Source: Colletes latitarsis
Taxonomy: Eukaryota; Arthropoda; Insecta; Hymenoptera; Colletidae
DNA: 64,000 bases
Direction of reading: 5' to 3'
Assembly (NCBI RefSeq): GCF_051014445.1
Contig: NC_135134.1
Location: 24,431,672 to 24,495,671 of the forward strand
Under the pieces are notes generated by a model. That model was not told where the DNA came from. It made no database searches and was given only the letters and a program-made list of their open reading frames with translations. Positions within the stretch are counted from its first letter, which is position 1. The number at the start of each line of letters is the position of its first letter. Positions 48,017-62,000 of the stretch are shown here, one piece after another. A program made the translations under genes and the position numbers.

Positions 48017-50052
48017 ATCCAAACCGGAAAAAACCCAGGATCTGTTCAACAAGTATGTGAAGAGTGCGAAAGTATGAGACAGATGATGGAAAATCCTAGA
48101 CATAACCCAGACCTAACATGCGTTATCATCTAAAATATTGATCGAAACCATGTTTAATCGACTGTTTCAGTGTGGTACCACATTACTACGTGACCCAAAC
48201 GAGAAAAAGCCCAGGATCTGGCCAACAAGTATGAGAAATATGCGAAAGTTTGAGTCTGATGAGGGCAAATCCCTGGCCTAACCTAGACCTAACATGCGTT
48301 ATCCTCTAAAATATTGATCAAAACCAGGTTTCATGGACTGTGTCAGTGTGATACCACATTACTACGTGATCCAAACCAGAAAAAACCCAGGATCTGTTCA
48401 ACAAGTATGTGAAGAATGCGAAAGTATGAGTCTGATGAGGGCAAATTCCAGGCCTAACCTAGACCTAACATGCGTTATCCTCTAAAATATTGATCGAAAC
48501 CAGGTTTAATCGACTGTTTCAGTGCGGTACCACATTACTACGTGATTCAAACCAGAAAAAGCCCAGGATCTGGCCAACAAGTTTGGGAAATATGCGAAAG
48601 TATGGTTCTGATGAGGGCAAATTCCAGGCCTAACCTAGACCTAACTTGCGTTATCATCTAAAATATTGATCGAAACCAGGATTAATCGACTGTTTCAGTG
48701 CGGTACCACATTACTACGTGACCCAAACCAGAAAAAGCCCAGGAACTGGCCAATGAGTAGGCGAAAAATGCGAAAGTATGAGCCAGATGAGTGCAAATCC
48801 TAGAACTAACCCAGATCTACCATGCGTTACCATCAAAAATATTAATCGAAACCAGGTTTGATCGACTGTTTCAGAGTGGTACCACATCACTACGTGATCC
48901 AAACCGGAAAACACCCAGGATCTGTCCAACAAGTATGTGAACAATGCGAAAGTATGAGACAGATGATGGCAAATCCTAGACCTAACCCCGGACCTAACAT
49001 GCGTTATCATCTAAAATATTGATCGAAACCAGGTTTCATGAACTGTTTCAATGTGATACCACACTACTACGTGATCCAAACCAGAAAAAACCCAGGATCT
49101 GTTCAACAAGTATGTGAAGAATGCGAAAGTATGAGTCTGATGAGGGCAAATCCCAGGCCTAACGTAAACCTAACCTGCGTTATCATCTAAAATATTGATC
49201 GAAACCAGGTTTAATTGACTGATTCAGTGTGGTACCACATCACTACGTGATCCAAACCGGAAAACACCCAGGATCTGTTTAACAAGTATGTGAAGAGTGC
49301 GAAAGTATGAGACAGATGATGGCAAATCCTAGACCTAACCCAGACCTAACATGCGTTATCATCTAAAATATTGATCGAAACCAGGTTTAATCGACTGTTT
49401 CAGTGAGGTACCACATTACTACGTGACCCAAACCAGAGAAAGCCCAGGATCTGGCCAACAAGTTTGGGAAATATGCGAAAGTATGAGTCTCATGAGGGCA
49501 AATCCCAGACCTAACCTAGACCTAACATGCGTTATCCTCTAAAATATTGATCGAAACCAGGTTTCATGGACTGTTTCAGTGTGATACCACATTACCACGT
49601 GATTCAAGCCAGAAAAAACCCCGGATCTGTACAACAAGTATGTGAAAAATGCGAAAGCATGAGTCTGATGAGGGCAAATCCCAGGCCTAACCTAGACCTA
49701 ACTTGGAGTATCCTCTAAAATATTAGTCGTATCCTGGTTTAATTAACCGTTTCAGTGTGGTACCACATTACTACGTGATCGAAACCAGGAAAAACCCAGG
49801 ATCTGTTCAACAAGTATGTGAAGAATGCAAAAGTATGAGACAGATGATGGCAAATCCTAGACCTAACCCAGACCTAACATGCGTTATCATCTAAAATATT
49901 GATCGAAACCAGGTTTCATGAACTGTTTCAATGTGATACCACACTACTACGTGATCCAAACCAGAAAAAACCCAGGATCTGTTCAACAAGTATGTGAAGA
50001 ATGCGATAGTATGAGTCTGATAAGGGCAAATCCCAGACCTAACCCAGAACTA
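48017..50052 (+). repeat. mixed satellite units
   Basis: About 12 units of the classes seen on either side, including a GAGTAGGCGAAAAATGC unit (about 48750) that recurs near 54040, and a TATTAGTCGTATCCTGG unit that also occurs in the 4931-bp block. No sharp tandem block was found, and nothing besides satellite. Confidence 0.85.
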
Positions 50053-50680
50053 ACATGGTGTAACGTCTAAAATATTGGTCGTATCCAGGTTTAGTTAACG
50101 GTTTCAGTGTGGTACCACATTACTACGTAGTCCAAACCAGAAAAAGCCCAGGATCTGGCAAACTTGTATGGGAAATATGCGAAAGTATGAGCCTGATACG
50201 GGAAAATCCTGGACCTAACACAGACCTAACATGCGATATCCTCTAAAATATAGATCGAAACCAGGTTTAATTGACTGTTTCAGTGTGGTACCAGTTTACT
50301 ACGTGATCCAAACCAGAAATAACCCAGGATCTGTTCAACAAGTATGTGAAGAATGCGATTATATGAGCCTGATGAGGGCAAATCCCAGGCCTTACCTAGA
50401 CCTAACATGCGTTATCATCAAAAATATTGATCGAAACCAGGTTTAGTCGAATGTTTCAGATTGGTACCACATTACTACGTGATCCTAACTGGAAAAAAAC
50501 CAAGGATCTGTTCAACAAATATGTGAAGAATGCGAAAGTATGAGTCTGATGAGGGCAAATCCCAGGCCTAACGCAAACCTAACCTGCGTTATCATCTAAA
50601 ATATTGATCGAAACCAGGTTCAATTGACTGATTCAGTGTGGTAACACATCACTACGTGATCCAAACCGGAAAACACCCAG
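50053..50680 (+). repeat. segment repeated 25 units downstream
   Basis: Units with CTACGTAGTCC, CTGATACGGG, AATATAGATCGAAACC and CCTAACTGGAAAAAAACC recur at 54453-55080, exactly 4400 bp (25 x 176) later. The two copies differ at several bases, for example CAGATTGGTACC here against CAGTGTGGTACC. Confidence 0.78.
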
Positions 50681-53455
50681 GATCTGTTTAACAAGTATGT
50701 GAAGAGTGCGAAAGTATGAGACAGATGATGGCAAATCCTAGACCTAACCCAGACCTAACATGCGTCATCATCTAAAATATTGATCGAAACCAGGTTTAAT
50801 CGACTGTTTCAGTGTGGTACCACATTACTACGTGACCCAAACCAGAAAAAGCCCAGGATCTGGCCAACAAGTTTGGGAAATATGCGAAAGTATGAGTCTC
50901 ATGAGGGCAAATCCCAGACCTAACCTAGACCTAACATGCGTTATCCTCTAAAATATTGATCGAAACCAGGTTTCATGGACTGTTTCAGTGTGATACCACA
51001 TTTCCACGTGATTCAAGCCAGAAAAAACCCAGGATCTGTACAACAAGTATGTGAAAAATGCGAAAGTATGAGTCTGATGAGGGCAAATCCCAGGCCTAAC
51101 CTAGACCTAACTTGGTGTATCCTCTAAAATATTAGTCGTATCCTGGTTTAATTAACCGTTTCAGTGTGGTACCACATTACTACGTGATCGAAACCAGGAA
51201 AAACCCAGGATCTGTTCAACAAGTATGTGAAGAATGCGATAGTATGAGTCTGATGAGGGCAAATCCCAGACCTAACCCAGACCTACCATGCGTTACCCTC
51301 AGAAATATTGATCGAAACCAGGTTTAATCGACTGTTTCAGTGTGGTACCACATTACTACGTGACCCAAACCAGAAAAAGCCCAGGATCTGGCCAACAAGT
51401 TTGGGAAATATGCGAAAGTATGTGACTGATGATGGCAAATCCTAGACCTAACCCAGACCTAACATGCGTTATCATCTAAAATATTGATCGAAACCAGGTT
51501 TCATGAACTGTTTCAATGTGATACCACACTACTACGTGATCCAAACCAGAAAAAACCCAGGATCTGTTCAACAAGTATGTGAAGAATGCGATAGTATGAG
51601 TCTGATGAGGGCAAATCCCAGACCTAACCCAGACCTACCATGCGTTACCCTCAGAAATATTGATCGAAACCAGGTTTAATCGAATGTTTCAGATTGGTAC
51701 CACATTACTACGTGATCCTAGCTGGAAAACACGCAGGATCTGTTCAACAAGTATGTGAAGAATGCGAAAGTATGAGCCAGATGAGGGCAAATCCAAGACC
51801 TAACCCAAACCTAACATGCGTTATCATCTAAAATATTGATCGAAACCAGGTTTAATCGACTGTTTCAGAATGGTACCACATTACTACGTGATCCAAACCA
51901 GAAAAAACGCAGGATCTGTTCAGCGAGTATGTGAAGAATGCGAAAGTATGACCCAGATGAGGGCAAATCCAAGACCTAACACAGAACCAACTTGCGTCTA
52001 CCTCTAAAATAATGGTCGAGACCAGGGTTAGTCGACTGTTTCAGTGTGGTACCACATTACTACGTGATCCAAACCAGAAAAAACCCAGGATCTGTTCAAC
52101 AAGTATGTGAAGAATGCGAAAGTATGAGACAGATGATGGCAAATCCTAGACCTAACCCAGACCTAGCATGCGTTATCATCTAAAATAATGATCGAAACCA
52201 GGATTAATCGACTGTTTCAGTGTGGTACCACTTTACTACGTGATCCAAACCAGAAAACGCCCAGGATCTGGCCAACAAGTATGAGAAATATGCGAAAGTA
52301 TGAGCCCCATGTGGGCAAATCCCAGACCTAACCCAGACCTAACATGCGATATCCTTTAAAATATTGACCGAGACTAGGTTTCATGGACTGTTTCCGTGTG
52401 GCACCACATTACTACGTGATCCAATCCAGAAAAAGCCCAGAATCTGGCCATCAAGTGTGATAAATATGGGGAAGTACGAGCCTGATGAGAGCAAATCCCC
52501 AGAACTAACCTAGACCTAACATGCGTTATCCTCTAAAATATTGATCGAAACCAGGTTTAATTGACTGTGTCAGTGTGGTACCACTTTACTACGTGATCCA
52601 AACCAGAAATAACCCAGGATCTGTTCAACAAGTATGTGAAGAATGCGATTGTATGAGCCTGATGAGGGCAAATCCCAGGCCTTACCTAGACCTAACATGC
52701 GTTATCATCTAAAATATTGATCGAACCCAGGTTTAATTGACTGATTCAGTGTGGTACCACATCACTACGTGATCCAAACCGGAAAAAACCCAGGATCTGT
52801 TCAACAAGTATGTGAAGAGTGCGAAAGTATGAGACAGATGATGGAAAATCCTAGACCTAACCCAGACCTAACATGCGTTATCATCTAAAATATAATCGAA
52901 ACCAGGTTTAATCGACTGTTTCAGTGTGGTACCACATTACTACGTGACCCAAACCAGAAAAAGCCCAGGATCTGGCCAATAAGTATGAGTAATATGCGAA
53001 AGTTTGAGTCTGATGAGGGCAAATCCCAGGCCTAACCTAGACCTAACATGCGTTATCCTCTAAAATATTGATCAAAACCAGGTCTCATGGACTGTGTCAG
53101 TGTGATACCACATTACTACGTGATCCAAACCAGAAAAAACCCAGGATCTGTTCAACAAGTATGTGAAGAATGCGAAAGTATGAGTCTGATGAGGGCAAAT
53201 CCCAGGCCTAACCTAGACCTAACATGCGTAATCCTCTAAAGTAATGACCGAAACCAGGTTTCATGGACTGTTTCAGTGTGATACCACATTACTACGTGAT
53301 CCAAACCAGAAAAAACCCAGGATCTGTTCAACAAGTATGTGAAGAATGTGGTAGTATGAGTCTGATGAGGGCAAATCCCAGGCCTAACCTAGACCTAACA
53401 TGCGTTATCATCTAAAATATTGATCGAAACCATGTTTAATCGACCGTTTCAGTGC
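50681..53455 (+). repeat. mixed satellite units
   Basis: About 16 units. Parts echo other regions: 51770-52030 resembles the ACGCAGGATCTG units of the 4931-bp block, and 52230-52700 resembles 43950-44420. A 352-bp near-repeat is visible between about 51240-51310 and 51590-51660 (both with ACCCTCAGAAATATTG). No non-satellite sequence was seen. Confidence 0.8.
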
Positions 53456-53981
53456 GGTACCACATTACCACGTGACCCAACCCGAAAAAGCCCAGGATCT
53501 GACCAACAAGTTTGGGAAATATGCGAAAGTATGGTTCTGATGAGGGCAAATTCCATGCCTAACCTAGACCTAACATGCGTTATCCCTTAAATATTGATCG
53601 AAACCAGGTTTAATCGACTGTTTCAGTGCGGTACACCATTACTACGTGACCCAAACCAGAAAAAGCCCAGGATCTGGCCAACAAGTTTGGGAAATATGCG
53701 AAAGTATGGTTCTGATGAGGGCAAATTCCAGGCCTAACCTAGACCTAACATGCGTTATCATCTGAAATATTGATCGAAACCAGGTTTAATCGACTGTTTC
53801 AGTGCGGTACCACATTACTACGTGACCCAAACCAGAAAAAGCCCAGGATCTGGCTAACAAGTTTGGGAAATATGCGAAAGTATGGTTCTGATGAGGGCAA
53901 ATTCCAGGCCTAACCTAGACCTAACATGCGTTATCATCTAAAGTATTGATCGAAACCAGGTTTAACCGACAGTTTCAGTGT
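53456..53981 (+). repeat. three tandem units of the GTGCGGTACC class
   Basis: Unit starts at 53456, 53630 and 53806 carry GTGCGGTACC or GTGCGGTACACC, GTGACCCAA, AAGTTTGGGAAATATGCG, GGTTCTGATGAGGGC and AAATTCC. The first unit is 174 bp because of small deletions. This is the same class that is tandemly amplified at 44477. Confidence 0.8.
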
Positions 53982-54452
53982 GGTACCACATTACCACGTG
54001 ATCCAAACCAGAAAAAGCCCAGGAACTGGCCAATGTGTAGGCGAAAAATGCGAAAGTATGAGCCAGATGAGTGCAAATCCTAGAACTAACCCAGATCTAC
54101 CATGCGTTACCATCAAAAATATTAATCGAAGCCAGGTTTAATCGACTGTTTCAGAGTGGTACCACATTTCTACGTGATTCAAACCGGAAAAAAACCCAGG
54201 ATCTGTCCAACAAGTATGTGAACAATGCGAAAGTATGAGTCTGATGAGGGCAAATCCCAGGCCCAACCTAGACCTAACCTGCGTTATCATCTAAAATATT
54301 GATCGAAACCAGGTTTAATTGACTGTTTCAGTGTGGTTCCACATTACTACGTGATCCAAACCAGAAAAAACCCAGGATCTGTTCAAGAAGCATGAGAAAC
54401 ATGCGAAAGTACGAGTCTCATGAGGGCAAATCCCAGGCCTAACCTAGACGAA

Positions 54453-55080
54453 ACATGGTGTAACGTCTAAAATATTGGTCGTATCCAGGTTTAGTTAACT
54501 GTTTCAGTGTGGTACCACATTACTACGTAGTCCAAACCAGAAAAAGCCCAGGATCTGGCCAACTTGTATGGGAAATATGCGAAAGTATGAGCCTGATACG
54601 GGAAAATCCTGGACCTAACACAGACCTAACATGCGATATCCTCTAAAATATAGATCGAAACCAGGTTTAATTGACTGTTTCAGTGTGGTACCACTTTACT
54701 ACGTGATCCAAACCAGAAATAACCCAGGATCTGTTCAACAAGTATGTGAAGAATGCGATAGTATGAGCCTGATGAGGGCAAATCCCAGGCCTTACCTAGA
54801 CCTAGCATGCGTTATCATCTAAAATATTGATCGAAACCAGGTTTAATCGAATGTTTCAGTGTGGTACCATATTACTACGTGATCCTAACTGGAAAAAAAC
54901 CAAGGATCTGTTCAACAAATATGTGAAGAATGCGAAAGTATGAGTCTGATGAGGGCAAATCCCAGGCCTAACGTAAACCTAACCTGCGTTATCATCTAAA
55001 ATATTGATCGAAACCAGGTTTAATTGACTGATTCAGTGTGGTACCACATCACTACGTGATCCAAACCGGAAAAACCCCAG
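54453..55080 (+). repeat. 25-unit-spaced copy of 50053-50680
   Basis: See 50053-50680 for the shared variants. Its left part continues upstream into sequence matching 44900-45450 (GAGTGCAAATCCTAGAACTAAC, GTGAACAATGCG), so this position joins two source regions. Confidence 0.75.
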
Positions 55081-55680
55081 GATCTGTTCAACAAGTATGT
55101 GAAGAATGCGAAAGTATGAGACAGATGATGGCAAATCCTAGACCTAACCCAGACCTAACATGCGTTATCATCTAAAATATTGATCGAAACCAGGTTTAAT
55201 CGAATGTTTCAGTGTGGTACCACATTACTACGTGATCCTAACTGGAAAAAAACCAAGGATCTGGTCAACAAATATGTGAAGAATGCGAAAGTATGAGTCT
55301 GATGAGGGCAAATCCCAGGCCTAACGTAAACCTAACCTGCGTTATCATCTAAAATATTGATCGAAACCAGGTTTAATTGACTGATTCAGTGTGGTACCAC
55401 ATAACTACGTGATCCAAACCAGAAAAACCCCAGGATCTGTTCAACAAGTATGTGAAGAATGCGAAAGTATGAGACAGATGATGGCAAATCCTAGACCTAA
55501 CCCAGACCTAACATGCGTTATCATCTAAAATATTGATCGAAACCAGGTTTAATCGACTGTTTCAGTGTGGTACCACATTACTACGTGACCCAAACCAGAA
55601 AAAGCCCAGGATCTGGCCAACAAGTATGGCAAATATGCGAAAGTATGAGTCTCATGTGGGCAAATCCCAGACCTAACCTA
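54640..55680 (+). repeat. 16-unit-spaced block, copy 1
   Basis: From AATATAGATCGAAACC onward the order of units matches 57459-58499 at an offset of 2819 bp, the same spacing as the A copies at 4-16 kb. Within it two classes alternate: CGAATGTTTCAG with CCTAACTGG, and CTGATTCAG with ATCACTACG-AACCGG. This gives a dimeric period of about 353 bp (GATCCTAACTGG at 54881 and 55234). Confidence 0.82.
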
Positions 55681-57458
55681 GACCTAACATGCGTTATCAT
55701 CTAAGATATTGATCGCAACCAGGTTTCATTGACTGTTTCAGTGTGGTACCACATTACTACGTGATCGAAGCCAGAAAAAACCCAGGATCTGTTTAACAAG
55801 TATGTGAAGAATGCGAAAGTATGGGTCTGATGGGGGCAAATCCCAGGCGTAACCTAGGCCGAGCATCAGTTATCCTCTAAAATATTGATCGAAACCAGGT
55901 TTAATGGACTGTTCCAGTGTAGTACCACATTACTACATGATCCAGACCAGTGAAAGCCCAGGATCTGGCCAACGAGTGTGTGAGAAATGCGAAGGTGTGA
56001 GACTGATGATGTCAGATCCAACACCTATCCCAGACCTAACTTGCGTTATCCTCTAAAATATTGATCGAGACCAGGATTAATCGACTGTTTCAGTGTGGTA
56101 CCACTTTACTACGTGATCCAAACCAGAAAAAGCCCAGGATCTGGCCAACAAGTATGAGAAATATGCGAAAGTATGAGCCCCATGTGGGCAAATCCCAGAC
56201 CTAACCCAGACCTAACATGCGATATCCTTTAAAATATTGACAGAGACTAGGTTTCATGGACTGTTTCCGTGTGGCACCACATTACTACGTGATCCAAACC
56301 AGAAAAAGCCCAGGATCTGTTCAACACGTATGAGATATATGCGAAAGTATGAGCCAGATGAGGGCAAATCCCAGGACTAACATAGACCTAACATGCGTTA
56401 TCATCTAAAATATTGATCGAAACCAGGTTTAATTGACTGTTTCAGTGTGGTTCCACATTACTACGTGATCCAAACCAGAAAAAACCCAGCATCTGTTCAA
56501 CAAGTATGAGAAATATGCGAAAGTACGAGTATCATGAGGGCAAATCCCAGGCCTAACCAAGACCTAACATAGTGTAACGTCTAAAGTATTGGTCGTATCC
56601 AGGTTGAACTAACTGTTTCATTGTGGTACCACATTACTACGTGATCCAATCCAGAAAAATCCAAGGATTTGCCCAACAAGTATGAGAAATATGCGAAAGT
56701 TTGAGTCTGATGAGGGCAAATCCCAGGCCTAACATAGACCTAACATGCGTTATCCGCTAAAATATTGATCGAAACCAGGTTTCATGGACTGTTTCAGTGT
56801 GATACCACATTACTACGTGATCCAAACCAGAAAAAACCCTGGATCTGTTCAACAAGTATGTGAAGAATGCGATAGTATGAGTCTCATGAGGGCAAATCCT
56901 AGACCTAACCCAGACCTAGCATGCGTTATCATCTAAAATATTGATCGAAACGAGGTTTAATAGACTGTTTCAGTATGGTACCACATTACTACGTGTTCCA
57001 TACCAGAAAAAGCCCAGGATCTGGCCAACAAGTATGAGAAATATGCGAAAGTACGAGTCTCATGAGGGCAAATCCCAGGCCTAACTTAGCCCTAACATGG
57101 TGTAACCTCTAAAATATTGGTCGTATCCAGGTTTCATGGACTGTTTCAGTGTGATACCACATTACTACGTGATCCAAACCAGAAAAAACGCAGGATCTGT
57201 TCAACAAGTATGTGAAGAATGCGAAGGTATGAGCCAGATGAGGGCAAATCCAAGACCTAACCCAGACCCAACTTGCATTATCCTCTAAAATAATGGTCGA
57301 GACCAGGGTTAGTCGACTGTTTCAGTGTGGTACCACATTACTACGTGATCCAAACCAGAAAAAGCCCAGAATCTGGCCATCAAGTATCATAAATATGCGG
57401 AACTACGAGCCTGATGAGAGCAAATCCCCAGACCTAACCTAGACCTAACATGCGTTAT
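55681..57458 (+). repeat. mixed satellite units
   Basis: About 10 units. 56280-57150 is closely matched by 60830-61540 (GAGTATCATG, GGTTGAACTAACTG, GTACCACATTACTACGTGTTCC), at an offset of 4384 bp. 57290-57440 holds the AATAATGGTCGAGACC and AGAATCTGGCCATCAAG units also found at 26.5 kb. Nothing other than satellite. Confidence 0.82.
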
Positions 57459-58499
57459 CCTCTAAAATATAGATCGAAACCAGGTTTAATTGACTGTTTC
57501 AGTGTGGTACCACTTTACTACGTGATCCAAACCAGAAATAACCCAGGATCTGTTCAACAAGTATGTGAAGAATGCGATAGTATGAGCCTGATGAGGGCAA
57601 ATCCCAGGCCTTACCTAGACCTAACATGCGTTATCATCTAAAATATTGATCGAAACCAGGTTTAATCGAATGTTTCAGTGTGGTACCACATTACTACGTG
57701 ATCCTAACTGGAAAAAAACCAAGGATCTGTTCAACAAATATGTGAAGAATGCGAAAGTATGAGTCTGATGAGGGCAAATCCCAGGCCTAACGTAAACCTA
57801 ACCTGCGTTATCATCTAAAATATTGATCGAAACCAGGTTTAATTGACTGATTCAGTGTGGTACCACATCACTACGTGATCCAAACCGGAAAAACCCCAGG
57901 ATCTGTTCAACAAGTATGTGAAGAATGCGAAAGTATGAGACAGATGATGGCAAATCCTAGACCTAACCCAGACCTAACATGCGTTATCATCTAAAATATT
58001 GATCGAAACCAGGTTTAATCGAATGTTTCAGTGTGGTGCCACATTACTACGTGATCCTAACTGGAAAAAAACCAAGGATCTGGTCAACAAATATGTGAAG
58101 AATGCGAAAGTATGAGTCTGATGAGGGCAAATCCCAGGCCTAACGTAAACCTAACCTGCGTTATCATCTAAAATATTGATCGAAACCAGGTTTAATTGAC
58201 TGATTCAGTGTGGTACCACATTACTACGTGATCCAAACCAGAAAAACTCCAGGATCTGTTCAACAAGTATGTGAAGAATGCGAAAGTATGAGACAGATGA
58301 TGGCAAATCCTAGACCTAACACAGACCTAACATGCGTTATCATCTAAAATATTGTTCGAAACCAGGTTTAATCGACTGTTTCAGTGTGGTACCACATTAC
58401 TACGTGACCCAAACCAGAAAAAGCCCAGGATCTGGCCAACACGTATGGGAAATATGCGAAAGTATGAGTCTCATGAGGGCAAATCCCAGGCCTAACCTA
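57459..58499 (+). repeat. 16-unit-spaced block, copy 2
   Basis: It repeats 54640-55680 with few changes (for example ATGCGTTATCC for ATGCGATATCC just upstream, and GTGTGGTGCCACATT for GTGTGGTACCACATT in the second CCTAACTGG unit). The same dimeric alternation appears a third time at about 62045-62750. Confidence 0.82.
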
Positions 58500-59030
58500 G
58501 ACCTAACATGGTGTAACGTCTAAAATATTGGTCCTATCCAGGTTTAATTAACTGTTTCAGTGTGGTACCACATTACTACGTGATCCAATCCAGAAAAATC
58601 CAATGCTCTGCCCAACGAGTATGAGAAATATGCGAAAGTTTGAGTCTGACGAGGGCAAATCCCAGGCCTAACCCAGAACTAACATGCGTTATCCTCTAAA
58701 ATATTGATCGAAACCAGGTTTCATGAACTGTTTCAGTGTGATACCACATTACTACGTGATCCAAACCAGAAAAAACCCAGGATCTGTTCAACAAGTATAT
58801 GAAGAATGCGATAGTATGAGTCTGATGAGGGCATATCCCAGGCCTAAGCTACACCTAACCTGCGTCATCATCTAAAATATTGATCGAAACCAGGTTTAAT
58901 TAACTGTTTCAGTGTGGTACCACATTACTACGTGATCCAATCCAGAAAAATCCGAGGATCTGCCCAACAGGTATGAGAAATATGTGAAAGTTTGAGTCTG
59001 ATGAGGGCAAATTCCAGGCCTAACCTAGAA

Positions 59031-62000
59031 CTAACATGCGTTATCCGCTAAAATGTTGATCGTGACCAGGTTTAATCGACTGTTTCAGTGTGGTACCACA
59101 TTACTACATGATCCAAAACAGAAATAACCCAGGATCTGGCCAACATGTATGTGAGAAATGCGAAGGTATGGGCTCGATGGGGGCAGATCCCACACCTATC
59201 CCAGACCAAAGTTGCGTTATCCTCTAAAATATTGATTGAGACCAGGATTAGCCGACTGTTTCAGTGTGGTACCACATTACTACGTGATCCAAACCAGAAA
59301 AAGCCAGGGATCAGGCAAACAAATATGAGAAATATGCGGAAGTACGAGCCTGATGAGAGCAAATCCCCAGACCTAACCTAGACCTAACATGCGTTATCCT
59401 CTAAAATATTGTTCGAGACCAGGATTAATCGACTGTTTCAGTGTGGTACCACTTTACTACGTGATGCAAACCAGATATTACCCAGGATCTGTTGAACAAG
59501 TATCTGAAGAATGCGAAAGAATGTGTCTGATGAGGGCAAATCCTAGACCTAAACCAGACCTAACATGCGTTATCATCCAAAATATTGATCGAAACCAGGT
59601 TTAATCGACTGTTTCAGAGTGGTACCACATTACTACGTGATCCAATCCAGTAAAATCCAAGGATCTGCCCAACAAGTATGAGAAATATGCGAAAGTTTGA
59701 GTCTGATGAGGGCAACTCCCAGGCCTAACCTAGACCTAACGTGAGTTATCCTCTAAAGTATTGATCGAAACCAGGTTTCATGGACTGTTTCAGTGTGATC
59801 CCACATTACTACGTGATACAAATCAGAAAAAACCCAGGATCTGGTCAACGAGTATGCGAAAAATGCGAAAGTATGGGCCAGATGAGGGCAAATCCTAGAC
59901 CTAACCCAGACCTACCATGCGTTACCCTCAAAAATATTGATCGAAACCAGGTTTAATCGACTGTTTCAGTGTGGTACCACATTACTACGTGATCCAAACC
60001 GGAGAAAAACCCAGTATCTGTTCAACAAGTATGTGAAGAATGCGAAAGTATGAGTCTGATGAGGGCAAATCCCAGGCCTAAACTAGGCCTAACATCGAAA
60101 CCAGGTTTCATGGACTGTGTCAGTGTGATACCACATTACTACGTGATCCAAACCAGAAAAAACCCAGGATCTGTTCAACAAGTATGTGAAGAATGCGAAA
60201 GTATGGTTCTGCTGATGGCAAGTCCCAGGCCTAACCTAGACCTAACATGCGTTATCCTCTAAAGTATTGATCGAAACCAGGTTTCATGGACTGTTTCAGT
60301 ATGGCACCACATTACTACCTGATCCAAACCGGAAAAACCCCAGAATCTGGCCATCAAGTGTGATAAATATGGGGAAGTACGAGCCTGATGAGAGCAAATC
60401 CCCAGACCTAACCTAGACCTAACATGCGTTATCCTCTAAAATATTGATCGAAACCAGGTTTAATTGACTGTGTCAGTGTGGTACCACTTTACTACGTGAT
60501 CCAAACCAGAAATAACTCAGGATCTGCTCTACAAGTATGAGAAGAATGCGATAGTATGAGCCTGATGAGGGCAAATCCCAGGCCTTACCTAGACCTAACA
60601 TGCGTTATCATCAAAAATATTGATCGAAACCAGGTTTAATCGAATGTTTCAGATTGGTACCACATTACCACGTGATCCTAACTGGAAAAAAACCAAGGAT
60701 CTGTTCAACAAATATGTGAAGAATGCGAAAGTATGAGTCTGATGAGGGCAAATCCCAGGCCTAACGTAAACCTAACCTGCGTTATCATCTAAAATATTGA
60801 TCGAAACCAGGTTTAATTGACTGATTCCGTGTGGCACCACATTACTACGTGATCCAAACCAGAAAAAACCCAGCATCTGTTCAACAAGTATGAGAAATAT
60901 GCGAAAGTACGAGTATCATGTGGGCAAATCCCAGGCCTAACCAAGACCTAACATGGTGTAACGTCTAAAATATTGGTCGTATCCAGGTTGAACTAACTGT
61001 TTCATTGTGGTACCACATTACTACGTGATCCAATCCAGAAAAATCCAAGGATTTGCCCAACAAGTATGAGAAATATGCGAAAGTTTGAGTCTGATGAGGG
61101 CAAATCCCAGGCCTAACATAGACCTAACATGCGTTATCCGCTAAAATATTGATCGAAACCAGGTTTCATGGACTGTTTCAGTGTGATACCACATTACTAC
61201 GTGATCCAAACCAGAAAAAACCCAGGATCTGTTCAACAAGTATGTGAAGAATGCGATAGTATGAGTCTCATGAGGGCAAATCCTAGACCTAACCCAGACC
61301 TAGCATGCGTTATCATCTAAAATATTGATCGAAACGAGGTTTAATAGACTGTTTCAGTATGGTACCACATTACTACGTGTTCCATACCAGAAAAAGCCCA
61401 GGATCTGCCCAACAAGTATGAGAAATATGCGAAAGTACAAGTCTCATGAAGGCAAATCCCAGGCCTAACTTAGCCCTAACATGGTGTAACCTCTAAAATA
61501 TTGGTCGTATCCAGGTTTCATGGACTGTTTCAGTGTGATACCACATTACTACGTGATCCAAACCAGATTAAAACCCAGTATCTGTTCAACAAGTATGTGA
61601 AGAATGCGATAGTATGAGTCTCATGAGGGCAAATCCTAGACCTAACCCAGTCCTAGCATGCGTTATCATCTAAAATATTGATCGAAACGAGGTTTAATAG
61701 ACTGTTTCAGTGTGGTACCACATCACTACGTGATCCAGACCAGTGAAAGCCCAGGATCTGGCCAACGAGTGTGTGAGAAATGCGAAGGTGTGAGACTGAT
61801 GATGTCAGATCCAACACCTATCCCAGACCTAACTTGCGTTATCCTCTAAAATATTGATCGAGACGAGGATTAATCGACTGTTTCAGTGTGGTACCACTTT
61901 ACTACGTGATCCAATCCAGAAAAATCCAAGGATTTGCCCAACAAGTATGAGAAATATGCGAAAGTTTGAGTCTGATGAGGGCAAATCCCAGGCCTTACCT

